A stretch of 20,968 nucleotides of DNA, from the NCBI GenBank assembly GCA_023807065.1, contig JAJJLU010000063.1, positions 1-20,968 of the forward strand, in the 5' to 3' direction. Positions 1-10,627 of the stretch are shown piece after piece. Position 1 is the stretch's first letter; the number at the start of each line of letters is the position of its first letter. The DNA is from Isotricha intestinalis (Eukaryota; Ciliophora; Litostomatea; Vestibuliferida; Isotrichidae). The notes under the pieces were generated by a model that was not told the origin of the DNA, searched no databases, and saw only the letters and a list, made by a program, of their open reading frames with translations. The position numbers and the translations under genes were made by a program.

Positions 1-41
1 AATCCCCAATCCCCAATCCCCAATCCCCAATCCCCATCCCC
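1..41. repeat. Left telomere, (AATCCCC)n
   Basis: Five perfect AATCCCC units run from base 1 to 35, followed by one shortened unit ATCCCC (36-41), after which ordinary AT-rich DNA begins. This is the C-rich strand of a GGGGATT telomere, and the same repeat in reverse complement ends the window. The shortened innermost unit may reflect imprecise copying by telomerase at the addition site. Confidence 0.96.
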
Positions 42-246
42 ATTTAATTATATATCTTTCCTCCTAAATTATATATTTTATTTCTTTACCTTATTATTTA
101 TTATTATTTTTAATTTTTTATAATTTTTTTTTTATTTATTAACAATAAATTCTTATAATAACAAATTTTATAATGATTTTATAAATTTATTAAATCATTA
201 CTTATTTTATTTAAATTACTGTTTGCTAATTTTTTATTTTTGTTAT
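42..246. other. Left subtelomeric non-coding DNA
   Basis: About 200 bp of very AT-rich sequence between the telomere and the first gene. I see no gene in it. It holds the decamer CTCCTAAATT at 61-70, which is repeated in inverted orientation next to the right telomere. The first gene ends at 247, so this segment also contains its 3' flank. Confidence 0.7.
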
Positions 247-700
247 TCAATAATAATTTCTATTTCTTTTTAAATTTATTATTTTTATTTCTTTATTGTT
301 TTCCATTTCTTTCAATTTCATTATTTGATTTGGATTTAACTTAATATAGAGTTTCAATTTAGAATTTTTTTTTCTATCTTTGAATATATTTATTTTTTTG
401 TTTGGAATTTTGTTTTCCATTTTCTCATCTAATTCAATATTATTATTGTTTTCTTTTTCATTTAAATTAATATTTGATACAATAAATTCATCTTCAGAAT
501 AAAATTGTGATTTTTCATTATCTAATAAATAAAAAGAAATATCACAGTCATCATTTAATTTAGAGTCAAAGCAGTTTTTATATGTAGTTAAATCTAATAA
601 TATTTCAGTCGAATTTTTGATTTCTGAAAAATCATTTGAATCTATTGTTTAAATTATATATATTATTTTATTTACTTATAAATTGAGAATTCGTTTCCAT
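247..700 (-). CDS. Small two-exon protein of unknown function (139 aa)
   Basis: I do not recognise this protein. Exon 1 is 676-700 (25 nt, ATG at 698-700) and exon 2 is 247-641, joined over a 34-nt GT..AG intron; the join gives 420 nt, exactly 140 codons ending in TGA. Without splicing the frame has no ATG, because a stop lies just upstream in the intron. The product starts METNSQFIN, is acidic and Asn-rich in the middle, and has a Lys/Arg-rich C-terminus (ending NLKRNRNYY). It has no signal peptide or membrane segment. Two Cys lie close together near residue 35 but form no zinc motif. It is divergent from the CAP-like gene to its right and is the most telomere-proximal gene on the left. Its TGA stop is the only one used in the window. 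Confidence 0.7.
642..675 (-). other. Spliceosomal intron, 34 nt
   Basis: On the minus strand it starts GTAAAT and ends AATAG, in phase 1. Retention would hit TAA two codons into the intron. Confidence 0.75.
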
Positions 701-832
701 CTTTTTTTTTTATTTTTTTTTATTATAATTCTATTTTCACTGTTTCAAGTTTATTTTTTTTATCTAAATCTTACAGATTATTTAAAGTGTTTAAATAATT
801 TATTTTAATTTAATTTATATATTTTTTTTAAA
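701..832. promoter_or_regulatory. Divergent intergenic region between the first two genes
   Basis: This 130-180 bp region separates the starts of the minus-strand 139-aa gene and the plus-strand CAP-like gene and must hold both promoters. It has T-runs on the plus strand. No promoter element can be distinguished against this AT background. Confidence 0.4.
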
Positions 833-878
833 ATGAATTTTGAGTTTAAAGGTTTTTATTATATTTTTTTTAATTTAT

Positions 879-1688
879 ATGGGTTGTAATGTTTGCAATA
901 ATAAAAATGATTTGAATGTTGAACAATTAAATGAAAATAAATATAATAATAATGAAGATTATAATAATAGTTTTTTAAGTATTATTAATCCAAATAATAA
1001 TAAAGAGAATAATAATGAAAATCAGATAATTAAAATTCCATCAAATATAAATAAAAAAGATAAAGAAAATATCATAGAAAAAACAAATTCTTTTAATTCA
1101 ACAAATCATACTTTTAATCAGAAAATAAGTTTAGATAATTTAAGAATGTTAATGTTAAATGAAATAAATTTTTCTAGAACAAATCCAAAAAAAATAAGTG
1201 AAAAAATAGAAAAATATGAAAATAATATAGGAAAAAATTCAAAGAATGAATATTATATTAAAGTAGATAATTATAATAAAATAAAATTATTTAAAGGAAT
1301 AGAAATAATAAATAATTGTAAAATATTTTTAAATAATTTAGAAGAACTTTTTCCTTATATATTAAAAAATGAATTAACATTTCCTTTTAATAATAATAAT
1401 AATCTTAATTTAGAAGAAACAATAAGTGAATTTAATTTAACAAAAACTTTAACACAATTAAGTAAAGAATTAAAGTTAAAAAAAATAGAAATAATAAATT
1501 TTCATTATGATATAATGAATTCTAATATTGAATTATCTGTTTTATTACAAATTATTGATGATACTAATTCTCAATTTCAAAGAAGAAAAAATATTTTTTT
1601 AAAAGATGCTAAATATATTGGAATTAATGTTGGAAGAATTAATGAAAGTTTATTTTGTTATTTTCTTATTTTTGCTAAAGATTTATAA
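879..1688 (+). CDS. Divergent CAP-superfamily (SCP/PR-1/GAPR-like) protein
   Basis: A 269-residue protein, counted from the first in-frame ATG at 879. A low-complexity Asn/Lys-rich region (about residues 1-80) precedes a region resembling a CAP domain. LMLNEINFSRTNP (about 88-100) matches the family's opening helix, GIEIINNCKIFLNNL (about 139-153) the second helix, and IIDDTNSQFQRRKNIF followed by KYIGINVG and FLIFAKDL the final strand block, where many CAP proteins have DDG..RGHRKN. The cavity histidine of that motif is replaced here, so a metal-binding activity is doubtful. The start is uncertain. From 879 the protein begins MGCNVC, which could be acylated on Gly2/Cys3 as in membrane-anchored GAPR-1-type CAP proteins. 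The same frame is also open upstream to about 837 and encodes a signal-peptide-like stretch (SLKVFIIFFLIY), but without an in-frame ATG. Confidence 0.6.
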   Translation: MGCNVCNNKNDLNVEQLNENKYNNNEDYNNSFLSIINPNNNKENNNENQIIKIPSNINKKDKENIIEKTNSFNSTNHTFNQKISLDNLRMLMLNEINFSRTNPKKISEKIEKYENNIGKNSKNEYYIKVDNYNKIKLFKGIEIINNCKIFLNNLEELFPYILKNELTFPFNNNNNLNLEETISEFNLTKTLTQLSKELKLKKIEIINFHYDIMNSNIELSVLLQIIDDTNSQFQRRKNIFLKDAKYIGINVGRINESLFCYFLIFAKDL

Positions 1689-2796
1689 CAATAATTTTTT
1701 TGTATATTTTTTTTATTTGAGTTTTATTTATAAATTCTTATATTAATGAAGATTTAAAATGATTATTAATTTTTTAAAATTTATATTTTAGTTTTTATTT
1801 ATAAATTTTAAAAAGAATGTTTTTGAATTATTAAATAAAGTTAAATCAAGATAATTTTATTTAATAAATTATTAAGCTATTTAAAATTCTTATTTATATT
1901 ATTTATTTAGGAATAACTTATACTTTATTATTGCAAAAGTTCAAAAAACAAATGTTTTTTTTTTTAAAAATATGATTTTTTATATAAATAAAATATTTCT
2001 TTATCATTTCATTATTTTTTAATTTACTTCGTTATTATTATTCAATTTTAATTACTATTATTATTAATAATATTATTATTATTAACATTAATAGTATTGT
2101 TCTGTTTTTTTCTAGTATTTTTATTTCATTCTTTATATTCTGAGATTTTTCATTGTTTTTCTTCGATTTATTTTAATTTATTAGTTTTAGGAAAATTTAT
2201 TCAGTTTAAACACTTTCTTTATTTTCTTTTAATATTAATTTTCATTCTATTTTTTTTTCCAAATATATTTGATTTAAATCATTTTTAATTAGATTTTCAA
2301 AATTAGTTTTCTTTTTCTTTTTCCATTATTATTTATTTTTTTGTTTTTGACTTTTTTTAAATTGTCCTGATTTTTTTTATTAAATTAAATTAATATTTTT
2401 TATATTTTCTTTCATTTTTTGATTAATAATTTTCATTTCTTTAATTGATGATATTCATTAAATTAAACATAAATATTTTTGTTCACTCTTATCGAAAAAA
2501 AATTGAAAAACACATCTAAGATAATTTTAAATATAAAACCTTTTAAAAAAGGAAGAGAAAAAGGAAAAAAAAAAGAAAAAATGAAAAATATCTTAAAAAA
2601 AAAAAATTTCTAAAATGTAAAAAAATAAATAAATGAAAGTAAAAAAAAGTAAAGAAAAGAACAAATAAAACATAATATAAAAATATCAAAATAATAAAAA
2701 ACTAAATTAGTATAAATAAAGAAAAAAAAAAGTAAAAAATTGTAAAAATTTTAAGAAAAAATAAATTTCTTCATTAATTTTTATTTATAACATAAA
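1689..2796. other. 1.1 kb intergenic region, low complexity, no gene seen
   Basis: I find no supportable gene on either strand. The region is strongly T-rich on the plus strand from about 1960 to 2470, then switches to A-rich and purine-rich from about 2500 to the next start codon. An ATT/TTA trinucleotide tract lies at about 2033-2095. A 63-codon frame at 2097-2288 encodes almost only Phe, Leu and Ile, as expected by chance in T-rich DNA. Confidence 0.65.
2033..2095. repeat. Imperfect ATT/TTA trinucleotide tract
   Basis: Runs of ATT, TTA and AAT triplets broken by a few other bases. It looks like simple-sequence DNA without coding role. Confidence 0.7.
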
Positions 2797-4540
2797 ATGA
2801 AAAAGACGAATTTTGCTGATCGAGAAGCATTAACATTAAAAGAAAGTAAAGAATCACATTTAAGTGAATCAAAGACAAATTTTAATTATATAAATTTTTG
2901 GAGTTATATTAATGAAGAATTTTTTAAAGAAATAACTGATAAAAGTTTTTATCAAACTGAAGAATTAATTTATAAACTTTCAAATAATGGTAAGAAAAAT
3001 TTTTTTATTTCTTTTTTTTTTTTTTTTTAGATTTTAATCAAAAATGTAAAAAAAATAATCATATTCAAAAAGATAAAGAAGATGATTTTTTTATTCCTTT
3101 TAAAATTTTTTCTCAAAGTATTTTTTTAAAATTTTATATATTAATAAATAAGACAATAATCTTTATAGTTTTATTTCAAAGAATTTCAAATTTATTTCTT
3201 TAAAAGAGAAAATTTCAAATAAGAATTTCAAAAATATAAATGAAGAAATAAATTATTTAGAAGATTTAAATAGAGAATTTGAAACATATAATAAATCAAA
3301 TTTGAATGAAATAAAAGAAAAATATGAAAAAGAAATAAGAAAAAATAAAAAACCAGAAAAACAAAAAATAGAAGAAATAGAATTAAAATTACAAACTTTA
3401 AGTAAACAAATATATAATCTTCAAATGAAACAAATATCAGAAAGTATAATAAGAATTCAAAAAGAAAAAAAAAATAATAATTATATTATTTCTTTTGATC
3501 CAAGTGAAATTTTTAATAAAGTAAAAATTAATGGAAATGAATATTTAGAATTAATGTCTTTTAGAGATAATTCAATTTGTGGAAATGTACTTGAAGCTTT
3601 TATTTTAAATAATAATATTTCAAATCCTAAAATAATTTATAATAGAAATATAGATAAACATAAAGAAAATATACAAAAAGAAAAAATGACTATAGGAAAT
3701 TTTGTTTTACCAACATATAATTTTTGTCATCAATGTAAATTAAAAAAATTAAATGAATGTTTAATTAAATGTCAAATGTGTAACAATAATATTATTATTG
3801 AAAATAAACCAAAACCAAAAGTCAATATTTTTTTAGTAAATAATTGTTTTATTATTCAAAAAGAAAAAATTTACTTATTATTTAATTATGATGGAAATAT
3901 AAAAGAATTAATCGATAATTACTTTTCTTATGAAAAGAAAAACACTTATTTTTGTAACAGATATTATTGTGAAAATTGTTTAAAACAAAATTATGAAATT
4001 AATTTAGATGAAAATGAAAAAAAAAAATTTATTTGTCCTTTTTGTATTAATCATTGCTCTTGTTCAAGATGTTTAAGAAAAGAAGAATTAATGAAATTAA
4101 TTGCTTATTATTTAACTTTAGGAGGAAAAATTGATAATTTATATAATTATTTAAAAGGGAAAAATTCTATTTTTGAAAAATTAAAAGATGATATTTTATT
4201 AAGTAAATTTATTTGCTTTAATTTATCTAATTCTGAAAAAGAAGAAATTATTTTAAATAAAAAAATAAAAGTAGAAGATTTAATTCAATTTAGAAATAAA
4301 TTTGAAATTCAACAACAAAATTTTGCTTATTTTTTTGAAAAAATAAGGAAACAAAGACAATTTAATTTAGTTGATATGGAATTAATCAATTTAAAATTAA
4401 ATGAAAATGATTTTGTTAATAAAAAAAGAAAATTTAATTTAATTGATGATAATGATAATGAAACTAAATCTTCTTCTAATGAAAATAATAATCAAAGTAA
4501 AAAAAGGAAAAATAATATAAAAAAGAAACTTTCTTTATAA
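2797..4540 (+). CDS. CDCA7-type four-CXXC zinc-finger (zf-4CXXC_R1) protein, three exons
   Basis: The exons 2797-2989, 3031-3117 and 3153-4540 join to 1668 nt, giving 555 residues and TAA. A predicted coiled coil covers about residues 105-195. The zinc-finger region has Cys pairs at 285/288 (FCHQC), 300/303, 366/369 (YYCENCLKQNY) and 388/391, ending in CPFCINHCSCSRCLRK (388-403). This is the order and spacing of the domain in CDCA7, where it reads CHQC, then FC..CL.NRY, then CP.CRGICNCS.C. CDCA7 recruits the remodeller HELLS to chromatin; plant relatives are fused to JmjC domains. Unusual points are an insertion of about 60 residues between the second and third pairs, and INHC instead of the RGIC of true CDCA7, so methyl-DNA recognition should not be assumed. 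The C-terminus (SKKRKNNIKKK) looks like a nuclear localisation signal. I infer a nuclear, DNA-associated role. Confidence 0.78.
2990..3030 (+). other. Spliceosomal intron, 41 nt
   Basis: It starts GTAAGA and ends in a long T-run plus AG, in phase 1. If retained, the TAG at its 3' end is an in-frame stop. Confidence 0.85.
3118..3152 (+). other. Spliceosomal intron, 35 nt
   Basis: It starts GTATTT and ends AATAAG, in phase 1. A later AG at 3167-3168 would put exon 3 out of frame and meet a stop, so the AG at 3151-3152 is chosen. Retention shifts the frame into an early stop. Confidence 0.8.
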
Positions 4541-4684
4541 GTTATAATATGCACTTTTATATATTTTTACTAAATTTAAATATTTTAAATTTATTATTAT
4601 AATTCTAAAATATAATTAAAAAAATTCTTTTCAAATTTTTTCAAACCGAAATAAAAAAATAAAAAATATATAATAAAAAAAAAA

Positions 4685-7600
4685 ATGAAAAAGAAAAATC
4701 CAAAAGATTCTAAATCTAAAAAGCAAGCAAAAGCACAAAATACATTTGTGCCTCAATCACAAATGAAAAATATTCATAATCAAAACTTAATAGAATGTCC
4801 TATAGAAAAATTAAATGAAAATACAAAATATATTCCATTTGCAGAGCCATTCGAAATTCCAAAAGAATTTGAAAATAAAACAGAAGAAGAATGGAATAAT
4901 GAATTATTAAGCGAAGAATTATATGAAGATCCAGATCAAATTGAATTAGAAAATAATTTACCTTTAACTTTTTTAAAAATGAGTAAAAATGATATTCAGT
5001 GGTTACGTCCTAATGATTATATTATTAATTATAATATTGATAAAGAAATTAAAAAATTATATCCTAAGAAAAAATATTATTCTATGAGAGAAAATATCAA
5101 AGAAGTTTATTATGAAAGTTTACAAAAAGAAAATGAAGAAGAAGAAGAAGAAGAAGAACAAGAAAATTTAAATGATATAATGAATGATGATTCAAATATA
5201 TTAAAAAAGACAATTTATAAGGATTTTTATAAATATTTAGAGAATGAAAATATTATAACAGTGATTAAATTTACAGAAAGAGATGAAAGCGAAGAAGAAT
5301 ATAAAAAAAGAGTTGAAGATACAATAGAAAGAGAAAAAGAAGAATTGAATAAATTTAAAAATCAAAAAGGAAAAGTAAATCCTAAAGGTCCTAAGCCAGT
5401 TATGCCAATTGTTCATAAACCAGAAGATTTTGAAAAAGGGAAAATTTTAGATAAAAGTCCAAGTAATATTGATGTCAAATATTTAATTGATAAATATAAG
5501 AAAGAACCTAAAATTTCAAATGAAAAAATTTTACTTGATTCTTTTTTAAGTTGGGTTAGTTCAATATATCAATTTATTTTAGATTTAGAAATTGAAGATT
5601 GTTTTGAACAAAAAAATATTTTTTCTAATATTTATCCTCAAAAAAATGGAGTTCCAATTTATAATAAAAATGGACATTATGTTGTTAAATTATATTTTAT
5701 GGGAAAACCAAGAAGAATTGATATTGATGATAGAATTCCTTGTGATAAAAATGGAGAATTTATTTTTCCTAGATGTGAAAGTTTAAATGAAATTTGGCCT
5801 GCTATTTTTACTAAAGCTCTTTTAAAATTAAATGTTTATAAAGTTAAACATCCTTTTTATAGTAAATTTGAAGAAAATGTTGATACTAGTTATATTTATG
5901 CTTTAACTGGTTATCATAGTGAAATTATTGAAAATGTTGACAACGAAGAAAAAATTGAAAATATTTTAAGTAATAATATTAATGATGATAATTATATTAA
6001 TAAAAAAAAATATTTACTTTGTTTAAATTATATTAAACCTGAAATTGATAATGATGAAGATGATGTTTATTATGAAGATTTAATTGAACAATTCAATAAA
6101 GAAAAAGAAGATGAAAAAACAAGAGAAATGAATGAAAAAATTCAAAAACAAATTGAACAACAAAAATTAAGAAAAATGGAAGAAAATAAGAAAAAGCAAT
6201 TAAAGAAAAGAAATACTATACAAAAACAAGATTTAGTATATAAGCAATTATCTTCAATAACAGATTCTTATTGGAAATTAGATGAAAAGAGAAAAAATAG
6301 AAAAGGAAGAACAAGTTTAATATTAAGAAATCCATTTGTTTTAGATGTTAAATTAAATGTTATATCTAATTATGCTTATTCAGTCAGTGATTTTTTTTCT
6401 AATGGAAGATTTAATATGAATAGATTAAAAGTTTTAGATTTTACAGATTTAAAACAAACTCTTAAAGAAAATACTGTTGTTTTTAAACAATTATCTGCTG
6501 AAGAAAAAAAAGAATATATTAAACAAAGAAAAGAATTAAAAGCTAAACAATTATCTATTAGAAATAAGAGAATTGAAGAATTAAAAAATGAAGGAAGAAA
6601 TTTTTTAATTATTAAAATAAAAAATAATTCAATTGGACAATATAAATTAAATTCAATATTAGCATATTCAGAAGAAGAAATATTCATGGCTAAAAAATGT
6701 ATATTAAATAATTGGAAATATCCACCTCCAAATTTTTTTGATTCTGCCTTTAAAAAATACGATGAAATTATAGAGAAAGAAAATACAAAAAATGAGGGAG
6801 CAAAAAAGAAAATAACAGGATTAGATTGGACAAGAAATAATTATCTTCAATTAATAGGGAATGATATAAATATATATGAAGGAACAGAAGAAAATCCAAT
6901 TAAAGATCCAATAGTAAAAACTTCAGGAGGAAATTGGATGAGTCTTTCAGATTTTAAAAGTTTATTCAATACTTTTTTAATTTTACATAATCCTAAAGTT
7001 TTATTTGTTGGAGGTAATGTTTCTGTTGATGATACTTGGTTCTATTTTAAAGCAGATATTTATGAACCCATTGAAGATTTTTATGTTTTAAAATTAAATT
7101 CAAATAATATCGAAAATAAGGATAAATACTATTCTTCTTTTTTAATTTTTGAACCTAATTCTGATAAAACTTTACCTAGTAAAGATAAAATTTATTCTTA
7201 TATTATTTTCGATATTGTTGATAATGAAAAAAATGTTATTGAAAAAGATATTACTTTAAATAAATTTTATTCTACTTATAATATTGAAAATTTAAATGGG
7301 AAAAAAGATTATTATATTATTTTCAAAGGAGGAATTTATCAATTTGGTTTTTATTTACAATTATTCTCTGAAGGTCATTCTATTGAAAATATGACTTATT
7401 CTAATTATTTAAAAGATAATTTTAATTATGAAATTTCTTCTTTTAAAATTGAACTTCCTAATATTGAAAATAATACTTATTATTTAATTTGTAGAATTCA
7501 TATTCATCCTAATTTAAATGAAGATGGAACATTAGTTAATGAAAATAATGGTCCTTTGAAAATTTTATTTAATGTTAAATATGCTTTGAAATATATTAAA

Positions 7601-9517
7601 TCTTATATTCAAATTTTCATATGTAAAGAAAAAGATTATAATTTCAATAGAGAAGTTTTTATTAACGAAGAAATTGATTTAGAAGAAGGAGAATATTTTG
7701 CTGTTTTTTCCTTTGATAAATGCTATTATACTTTAAAAGAAGATGAAATTGAAATTGATGTTATTTATTCTAATTTAAATTATAAAGTTGAATTAATTGA
7801 AAATATTGATTATTGCCAAATTAATGATAAGTATATTCCTAATAGACATAATATTATTTTTAGAGAAATGATTTATTCAAGTGATATTGTTTATACTTCT
7901 CTATATATTACATTAGAAGATCCAAATGCTCCGTTGAATAATAATAATACTCAAAATCAGGAAATACCTCAAACTTTACCAACAGAAAACAACGAGAAAA
8001 AAGAAGAGAAAAAAGAAAAAGAAGAAGAAAAAAAAGAAGATAAAAAAGAAGATAAAAAGGAAGATAAAAAAGAGGAGAAAAAGGAAGAGAAAAAAGAAGA
8101 AAAAAAGGAAGAGAAAAAAGAAGAAGAAAAAGAGATAGAAAAGCCATTAACAGATAAAATAAAATTAATATTTGAATTATATCAACTAATAGATATAAAT
8201 GAAGAATCAGGTAAAGTAATAGAAGGGAAATTTTCATATGGTCTTCGTGGAATTCTATTAAAAAAATATGAGACATTCAATACATTAATAATTCCTCACA
8301 TAACATTTACAGGAGGTTTATTAACACCAGAGAAAGGAGCAAAAGGTAAAAAAAACGAAAATGAAGCTCCTCAAGCTCAAATATATCCTTATTTATTAAT
8401 ATGTTACATTGATGAATCATTTGATATAAAAAATTCAATAGCAAAAAATGAATTAAAATGGAATATTTATATTTTTTGTTCTGATTCTATTTGTTTTTGT
8501 AAAGATACAACAAAAGAAGAACACGAAAAGGAATTAAAGGAAAATTGGGAAGTGAATGAACCTGGAAGAGCTTCAAAGGCAAAAAATTCAAGGAAGAGAT
8601 TTTTATTGGAAGAAGAAAGGAAAAATGGAGGTGAAATTTCTGAGGAAGATAAAAAATTTTTAAGTACTCAAAGAGTTAGGAAAAGTAATAATGATAATGA
8701 TGGAGGTGATAATAATGGAAATGAAAAAGGAGATAAAGGAAAAAAAAATGTTAAACCTCAAATTAAGAAAAGTGCGATTAAAGATCCTAATAATAAAGAA
8801 GATAATGTTAAAAGAGAAAGTTTAAAAAAAAATAAATTATTACCTTTACCTAATCAACATTGTTCTGATTATATTAAAAATTATTTAGAATATTCTTATA
8901 TGAATAGAACTATTCAAATAAATAATATTGATGATCAATTTCAAAGTAAGAATTAAATTTATTTAATTTTTTTTTTAGAAATAATAAACACTGATGAAGT
9001 TCAAAATGAAAAAAATCAAAAAATAAATGAAACATTAGAAGATTTTAATAAAACAAAAACAGAAATGAGTCAAACATTTTATAAAAACACAGAAGCAAAA
9101 GAAGAAATGTTAAATACATTTTATAGAACAGATATGGGATTTAGAAGTAAAGAAAGAGAAAGATTTAAAGATTTAATTTCTAATAGAAATAATTTAAAAG
9201 AACAATTTCAAAGTAAAATAACAGCTGAAAATAATGTTAAAGACATATTGAAAAATCATATTAATAATAATTATGATATTAATTTTATTGTTTCTACTTA
9301 CAATGATTCTTGTAATGCTTTAGGAAAAGATAATGAATTATGTGTTCAATTATATGATTTAATTTGTAATAAGAAAGAAGAAGAAATTAAAAATGGATTA
9401 AAGAAATTTACTCCTAAAGATAAAAATAATATTATTAAAATAATCGAAGATATTGAAACTAATCAATGGAATATTGATCCTGAAATTGTTAATAAATTAA
9501 GAGAGTTAATTAAGTAA
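4685..9517 (+). CDS. ADGB: Androglobin-like ciliary protein with degenerate calpain domain (1599 aa, two exons)
   Basis: The exons 4685-8945 and 8979-9517 join to 4800 nt, 1599 residues. The N-terminal third matches the calpain-like region of androglobin: KLYFMGKPRRIDIDDRIP (335-352), EIWPAIFTKALLKL (369-382) and YALTGYHSEII (405-415), where vertebrate androglobin has KLY.MG.WRKITIDD, ELWPMLLSKAIIKL and HALTGWLPEVI. The catalytic Cys position of calpains lies in LLDSFLSWVSS (283-293) without Cys, so proteolysis is unlikely. WMSLSDFKSLFNTFLILHNP (751-770) and EPGRA (1292-1296) also resemble androglobin segments. A Lys/Glu tandem tract occupies about 1104-1153. I could not recognise the permuted globin or an IQ motif. 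Exon 2 adds a charged helical C-terminus. Androglobin is a motile-cilium and sperm-flagellum protein in animals, so an axonemal role is inferred. Confidence 0.75.
7994..8142 (+). repeat. In-frame Lys/Glu-coding purine repeat
   Basis: Imperfect 12-bp units of the type GATAAAAAAGAA and GAGAAAAAGGAA encode KEEKKEDKKEE-like residues (about 1104-1153) within the androglobin-like protein. It probably forms a charged linker or single alpha-helix and is a likely site of length variation. Confidence 0.85.
8946..8978 (+). other. Spliceosomal intron, 33 nt
   Basis: It starts GTAAGA and ends in a T-run plus TAG, in phase 1. The length is a multiple of three, but an in-frame TAA at 8954-8956 would end the protein if the intron were retained. 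Splicing adds 179 codons from exon 2. Confidence 0.85.
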
Positions 9518-9721
9518 TATTTAGAAAATAAAAAGATATTTAAATTTTTTTTATTTTATTGATTAATTTTTTTTTGTTGTAAATTTATTCTTTTTCATGG
9601 TTTTTAATTTTTAATATTTATTAAATAAATAATACTTTTAATTTGAAGTTAATTTAAAATAATAATTTCCTTTCCTCGCAATATATAAATAAACGAAAAA
9701 ATTTTAAATTAAATATAATTT

Positions 9722-10309
9722 ATGAGTTCTAATCCATCAAAAAAATATTTTTTAAGAAAAAAAAGAGAAAGTAGAACAGAAGATTTTAAAATATTATATA
9801 ATTTAACATTTTCAAATAGAATATCTTCATTTAAAAGAAATAAAATAAATTCAAGAAAAGATTTCAAAGAAGATGAAAACAAAAAAATATCAAGTGAAAA
9901 AAGTCAAAACATAAATTTTGAGAAAAAATCAATTTCTAATTCAAATAAAACGAATTATTCAATTAATAATAATGATAATTCAGAATATAATTTTTCAGAG
10001 CGGGAAGAAGAAAAAATATATTTTAAAGTGAAAATTCCTCTATTTAAAGAATTTATAAATGAAAAAAATGAAATAATTAAATTTAAATGTTATCCTGATT
10101 ATCATTTTAATTGTGAAAAAATTTCTGAGAAAATTCAAAAAAATATTTACTGTGATTTTGATAATGATGAAGAAAGTGATAATGGTCAAATTAAACATGA
10201 AAAAAAAAAAGTAATGAATTTCTTAAAAGATACTTTTGAACTTATTAAGAAAAGTGAAAATTATTTACAACAAAATTTGACAAGAAAAATGGTTTTTGGG
10301 AAAATGTAA
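9722..10309 (+). CDS. Protein of unknown function (195 aa)
   Basis: A single uninterrupted frame from ATG at 9722 to TAA. I do not recognise it. The N-terminal 75 residues are basic and Lys/Ser/Asn-rich (KKYFLRKKRESR near the start) and look disordered. The stretch EEEKIYFKVKIPLFKEFIN (about 95-113), followed by a Cys-containing segment (about 120-145), is more ordered. A short acidic patch and a lysine-rich helix end the protein. There is no signal peptide, membrane segment or complete zinc motif. It follows the androglobin-like gene by 204 bp on the same strand and faces the LRR gene convergently. The base composition matches its neighbours. Confidence 0.65.
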   Translation: MSSNPSKKYFLRKKRESRTEDFKILYNLTFSNRISSFKRNKINSRKDFKEDENKKISSEKSQNINFEKKSISNSNKTNYSINNNDNSEYNFSEREEEKIYFKVKIPLFKEFINEKNEIIKFKCYPDYHFNCEKISEKIQKNIYCDFDNDEESDNGQIKHEKKKVMNFLKDTFELIKKSENYLQQNLTRKMVFGKM

Positions 10310-10627
10310 TTTTTTAAGTTTTTTTTAGAGTTTTTTTAGGTAAATTTATTTTATTTTCTTTTTAGTTTAATTATTATGTAGTTTAAATTATTAAATTTTT
10401 ATATTAAGTTTAGAGATTTTTTTTATTTGTTTTTTTATTTTCATTCTTTCCAGAAACATATTTTAGAAATTTTTAAAATTATTTAAATATATAATAAAAT
10501 AATTAATTAAATAAAATGAATTAATAGTGTTTCATAAATATTTTATAATATTAAAATAATAAAAAAAATGTAATTAAAATCCAAAAAAAAATTCCTTTTA
10601 AAATTTAATATAAAAAATAAAAATTTA
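10310..10627. other. Convergent intergenic region, no gene seen
   Basis: 318 bp between the stops of the 195-aa gene and the LRR gene. It is T-rich on the left and A-rich on the right, as expected for two converging 3' flanks. I see nothing else in it. Confidence 0.65.

Noticed and set aside
2097..2288. 63-codon plus-strand frame rich in Phe, Leu and Ile, and an opposite-strand reading that looks like a coiled coil with a hydrophobic tail
   Set aside because: It lies in T-rich DNA where such frames arise by chance. The minus-strand reading has many in-frame TAA and TGA, and its hydrophobic tail comes from the ATT/TTA tract. A degenerate pseudogene is not excluded but is unsupported.
3167..3168. 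Alternative acceptor for the second intron of the four-CXXC gene
   Set aside because: Using this AG puts exon 3 out of frame and gives a stop within about 15 codons, whereas the AG at 3151-3152 restores the long frame.
7908..8276. 122-codon minus-strand frame rich in Leu and Phe
   Set aside because: It is the antisense shadow of the Lys/Glu repeat of the androglobin-like gene. Other antisense frames at 6376-6687, 11647-12033 and 12922-13305 are rejected for the same reason; the part of the third beyond 11947 is exon and retained intron of the 208-aa gene.
10280..10345. A 23-nt intron at the end of the 195-aa gene
   Set aside because: A GT..AG pair exists just before the stop, but 23 nt is shorter than every other intron here and it would add only a few Phe/Leu codons.
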